Positions 60,401-64,000 of a DNA stretch of 64,000 bases are shown one piece after another. The translations under genes were made by a program, and so were the position numbers. The DNA is from Gerris lacustris. Taxonomy: Eukaryota > Arthropoda > Insecta > Hemiptera > Gerridae. The notes below the pieces were generated by a model, which did not search any database, was not told the origin of the DNA, and saw nothing but the letters and a program-made list of their open reading frames with translations. The stretch spans positions 33,781,036 to 33,845,035 of the forward strand of contig OX578281.1 in NCBI GenBank assembly GCA_951217055.1, read 5' to 3'. Position 1 is the first letter of the stretch; each line of letters starts with the position of its first letter.

Positions 60401-60565
60401 ATTCAGGGTGGATTGTTTATGTATAATTCGCAATATTTTTCTGCGTTCATGTTATTACTCATCATAACATAAATGCAAATATTAAAATTTTGTTTTGGGT
60501 ACTTTTGGAGATATTGGGGCTTAAATGACCCCCAGACGGACAAACCCAGAGAAGGAATATTATGG

Positions 60566-60593
60566 TCCTCGGTTTTCCCTACGGACCCTAAAA
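60566..60593 (-). repeat. End related to the 11.3 kb terminal-repeat element
   Basis: On the minus strand, AGGGTCCGTAGGGAAAACCG continues as AGGACC, against AGGGTCCGTAGGCAAAACCA and ACGACC at 11346. Only one end of the element was recognised here, with its body presumably to the left. Confidence 0.6.
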
Positions 60594-61346
60594 ATTAATT
60601 TTTTTTATATGGAGAATCAAATTTAAAAAGTGATATTGTTCAGATTATAATCAGTTTTTGATAAAATAATGTTCTTCGGATGGATTATAGATACACTAGC
60701 TGGATACCCGTGCTTCGCTGCGGCGCGGCGTGTTATTTTAATTTGATACGTTTATAAACTACCGTTGAGAAACATTTAAATTATTTTACTATGCGAGAAT
60801 ATCTAGATTCTCTCCCTCCCACTTATTTCTATACCCTCTTCTCTTTGATAAGATAATTTGCAAACATCCTAAATTTACCCCCCTCCTAAATGAAAATATT
60901 ACAAAACTGTACAAAACAACAATTACTGTACTTTTAAAGAGCTTTTCAACAAAATTGCTTCATGAAGGGTATTCATTGCTTTGACCCCGTATCATCAAAT
61001 CATCAAATTGGGATAAAACTGTAAATTTGTATAAAAGATATACTCTCATACGGATACTCTTCTTTTTTTAAAAGATGTAGCTATATTTTTCCATTTTACC
61101 CCCCTTCTAAGAGAAAATATGATACAACTGTACATAACAACAATTACTGTACTATTAAAGAGCTTTCTAACGATATGCATCATAAAGGGTATTAATTACT
61201 TTGACCCCGTATTCATTACTTGTACCCCGTACCCCTGTTTACCAATTTTTAATTTTTTAAAATTCATGTAGACAGTGATTTTCCCCTTGCTTTGACTAAA
61301 ACTGTAGATTTGTATAAAGAACATACACCTATTTATATATATATAT

Positions 61347-61367
61347 ATGGCCGCCATCTTGAATCAA
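61347..61367 (+). promoter_or_regulatory. GCCGCCATCTTG motif, first copy
   Basis: Fits the known YY1/Pho binding core (GCCATnTT). The identical 21-mer recurs at 61488-61508, where it is followed by an inverted 'CAAGATGGCGG'. Binding in this organism is inference. Confidence 0.35.
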
Positions 61368-61487
61368 AACGCCCGATTGGTAAACCATTTATCAAATGTT
61401 TCTACTTTCATAAAAGGAAGCTAACTTCTAAATTTCAAGGTTCTAGTGCAATTGGTTCCGGAGATATCGTCTTATTTTTTTATATAA

Positions 61488-61516
61488 ATGGCCGCCATCT
61501 TGAATCAAGATGGCGG
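61488..61516 (+). promoter_or_regulatory. GCCGCCATCTTG motif, second copy, palindromic
   Basis: CCGCCATCTTGAATCAAGATGGCGG is a near-perfect inverted repeat containing two facing YY1-like cores. Confidence 0.35.
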
Positions 61517-61668
61517 ATTTTTAAAAACATTTCTTAGCGAGCACCTAGGAGGTAAGAGGAACACACCTACAAAATTTCATGGTCATAGGTCCAGTGGTTT
61601 CAGAGATATCGTGATGTGTCAGTCAGTGAGTGAGTGGTATTTGGATTTTATAAATATAGATTAAAATT

Positions 61669-63619
61669 CTCTGATGATGATTACGACAAATAAATTAAAT
61701 ATGACCAAACACGATCTGTATTATTTATTAGATGTTGTGGTTTTGAGGCAATACGCTAATAAATTGTACTTTAGTATGATAGTATCAATATAAGTAGGTC
61801 CCAAAAATATTAGTAGAATCAACAAATGTTAAATAACTAATGTTACTTTTCTTTTGTCACTTATACTGATATAATGAGACACAATTTTAAAGCCGATATC
61901 ATTAAATAATATTTCTTTTTTTACAGTAACTATAAGTTGTCTCTCTTATGAACGAAATACAAATATGTATTTAGCTTGGCAAGAATTGTTTAAAGGTGGA
62001 TGACTTAAAAACGCCATGCTTACAACTTAGGTATTTGCTACTAACTTTTATACATTTTATAAAATAATTCTGGCACCTCAAGACAGTAAGTCGAGAAACT
62101 ATTGATATTTGAATAAGGATGGGTACGGTTATTGGGAAGTTCAGGGAGAAGGGAGATGCTGGAGGGATTGAAGGAAAGAATGTTTGAATTTGGAACCTTC
62201 AATATTCCACTACCAAGGAAGGAAAGGGCCTAGTGTAAACAGTCCCTACAACTGTTCCTTCTTAGAGAACCTCCTGAGCCAATAACCTCTTCTTTATCTG
62301 CCTCTCTCCAGACTACAGACCACAATTTAACTGTTCAAACTACCTCAATAAATCATTAAAATACCCCCTCTTGAAATACTTCCCCTCCCCCTCTTAAAGT
62401 CATTTCTCAAAATCAAAACTCTATACTTTATATTGTCATAAGTCTGACTTTGAAACAATGAATTGTGTTTACATTTACAGCAATTTAATTGTCTTATTTA
62501 ATCAAGCAATCGATTAAATATTATTACTATGTAAATTGGTATTAAATTAATGTCAACCTTTTTGTTCGGTACAATGAAATCAAATTGAAACTTCTTGTAG
62601 TTCAAACTGAAGTTTTATCAATGATTTATTAAGATTGTTAGAATCAGATCTAAATTCATAGTATAAATATGTATGCTCCAGAATTAAGAATTTGCTCAAG
62701 AATGTTGCTCCAGACCAACTTTAATATCGATTATTAAATAGGGTCTTATCCTTATCTATTTATTTATTCTCTATATCGTTACCTTCTCTATTACCCTTAT
62801 CTATCGATTTATTTATTGATTTTAGGCTCTTATCTTTACAAAATTTATCTATTAATTTGTTTAAATGATCCTTCCTTATATTCAGTAGGATTTGATCGTA
62901 GGTAGTTACTTAAAAATACATATTAAAGACGTTTCAAAAATGAATTAACAAAAAGTAGAATCGAAGTTCTTAATATATGTGAATATATTTGTTATTTGCA
63001 GGGGAAATACGAAATGTAACTTTATTATGAAGTATCTGAAACGATGTCCTCCTTAGAAAAAAACAAATATTGATTTTGATTCTCCACCCTTTTTTATTTT
63101 CTTATATTCTAAAAATAACTTGTGATAGGCAAAATAAAAATAGTTTGACGTTATCTTTTAATGGCATCTGCCTTGTAATGATTATTTTTTCTGTATAAAT
63201 AAAAATTGATAAAGGCTATTTTTGTCGAGTTAATATAGCCTTAAGTTTCTCGACCCCATTTTTGTTGAACCCCACTTTACTAACATAATATCCAAGAAAT
63301 TAAACAAAATTTCAAGGTCTGGCAAACCGCTCTTTATGGTACATAAAAAGCATGGAAACTAAGTGATTCAGGTGAATAAAATTGTTTTACGGGTGAGCAG
63401 TGGATTCACTCGATTTGGAATTAATGAAGTGTATATTTTAAAACGGCCTTTAAATCACATGGGCGTCTTTATTCTATAGAGAAAAGGAATAATAATTTCC
63501 AAATTAATGCTTGTGGACCTAATAAGTTAAAAAGGGATATAAAAAATTTGAATTTTAACTATTGAAGTGATTACATATATTGGAAAGTTTAAAAGTGGTT
63601 TAGAACCGATTATTTAAAT
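61669..63619. other. AT-rich stretch with no gene found
   Basis: A GC-richer, purine-rich patch at 62120-62240 has no sustained frame. Runs of TCTATTTATTTATT-type sequence lie at 62750-62830. Confidence 0.4.
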
Positions 63620-63639
63620 AATTAATCTCTCTTGTCTTA

Positions 63640-63645
63640 TTTATT
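63640..63645 (-). terminator. Candidate polyadenylation signal
   Basis: AATAAA on the minus strand, about 110 bp after the stop codon of the frame ending at 63758. In AT-rich DNA such hexamers are frequent, so weight is low by itself. Confidence 0.35.
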
Positions 63646-63757
63646 GAACCTATTTAATTTTACAGTTAAAAATTCTAAGATTAATTTTTCAACGTCAAAT
63701 TTTGGATGAACTTTACTTTCACTTTTTAAATCTAAATTATCCCGAATTATTGCTCTT

Positions 63758-64000
63758 CTAAACTCTCTGCCTGGTAATACTTGTAGAGAATTTTAATAAG
63801 GTTATAGGCAGTTGCGATTGGGAGTAAAGCATCTGGTAAGGGAGTTGTAGATCACGTTTTACCAATTCATCAGCTAATTTCCTGTCACACCGTAGTCGCC
63901 AGGAATTCATTAAAAAACTAATCTGTGCCCTATTAAGAGTAGTTTGCACTATTTGACGCACTGTTCTTGAAGGTAATTGAAGGTAATTGAAGGTAATATG
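63758..64000 (-). CDS. Probable 3'-terminal exon of an unidentified gene, cut by the window edge
   Basis: The minus strand is open for 80 codons from the right edge to a TAG. The product reads HITFNYLQLPSRTVRQIVQT, then TLNRAQISFLMNSWRLRCDR, then KLADELVKRDLQLPYQMLYS, and ends TRQRV. It has balanced amino-acid composition with amphipathic, Leu/Arg-rich helices, unlike chance AT-rich frames. G+C is higher than in the flanking DNA, and an AATAAA lies downstream at 63645-63640. The entrance is marked by three tandem 10-bp units (AGGTAATTGA on the plus strand). I recognise no domain; a LP-xx-xR-xIV start hints at helical adaptor proteins, but this is not evidence. A transposon-derived frame cannot be excluded. 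Confidence 0.45.
   Translation of the reverse strand, partial: HITFNYLQLPSRTVRQIVQTTLNRAQISFLMNSWRLRCDRKLADELVKRDLQLPYQMLYSQSQLPITLLKFSTSITRQRV

Larger units (their letters stand above)
60695..61668 (+). mobile_element. Dispersed 'ACTAGCTG' element, longer copy
   Basis: Opens with ACTAGCTGGATACCCGTGCT and 'TCGCTGCGGCGCGGCG'. It ends after 'GAGATATCGTGATGTGTCAG', a TCAGTGAGTGAGTGG run and 'TATAGAT' (61655-61661), which also precedes the start (60686-60692). Inside, a block of about 130-170 bp occurs twice (60880-61000 and 61085-61250) and matches 18165-18335. It also holds ATGGCCGCCATCTTGAATCA twice (61347 and 61488). No coding frame is credible. Confidence 0.65.

Overview
The window is nuclear DNA of an animal, most likely an arthropod. 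It is strongly AT-rich (about 70% A+T by eye), has almost no long open reading frames, carries long (TA)n tracts and homopolymers, and is dense in decayed transposons (mariner, hAT, Jockey-type LINE, LTR relic, tRNA-derived SINE, MITEs). Introns are GT-AG. The repeat style suggests a copepod such as a sea louse, but that is inference; nothing here fixes the species.

Host genes are sparse. The clearest is a pair of plus-strand exons (43894-44002 and 46974-47115) joined by a phase-0 intron. They read through one frame into the N-terminal tail and first membrane helix of an MFS sugar transporter, resembling the arthropod Tret1/GLUT group. Its first exon and its remaining helices were not found in the window, so the gene has very large introns. 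At the right edge, the minus strand carries a probable 3'-terminal exon of a second, unidentified gene (64000-63758) followed by an AATAAA signal.

Layout. 0-0.5 kb: tail of an LTR-retrotransposon pol with a polypurine tract. 0.5-8.8 kb: AT-rich DNA, two (TA)n tracts, a mariner end, and members of two dispersed repeat families (called R1 and R2 here). 8.8-10.1 kb: a mariner-like element with long inverted repeats, split by a hAT MITE that has a perfect 8-bp target duplication. 11.3-12.0 kb: an element with perfect 15-bp terminal repeats. 13-18.4 kb: (TA)n tracts, a 5'-truncated Jockey LINE with a 13-bp target duplication, and a dispersed 'ACTAGCTG' element. 18.4-28 kb: mostly AT-rich DNA with R1 and R2 copies and hAT-like ends. 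28-38.3 kb: an old direct duplication (three ordered homologous blocks), with repeats and a 320-bp fold-back hairpin in between. 38.6-42.8 kb: R1/R2 modules and a block with a 60+ nt poly-A tail. 42.8-43.8 kb: a GC-rich island and a minus-strand transposon-gene relic, whose relative lies at 58.4-59.0 kb. 43.9-47.1 kb: transporter exons. 48.2-49.1 kb: a poly-A-tailed block and a SINE. 49.6-52.1 kb: a complete 2,448-bp hAT-type element with 8-bp target duplications, carrying eleven exactly 62-bp-spaced GC-rich units. 52-64 kb: AT-rich DNA with R1/R2 copies, hairpins and a composite element with two copies of a GCCGCCATCTTG motif.

The genes do not form an operon or pathway. The window is best read as transporter intron and flanking sequence filled by nested mobile DNA. 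The most notable structures are the hAT element with its internal 62-bp array, the mariner/hAT nesting, the 28-38 kb duplication, the 34.6-34.9 kb hairpin, and a shared CTGT-rich module found in several otherwise different repeat families.
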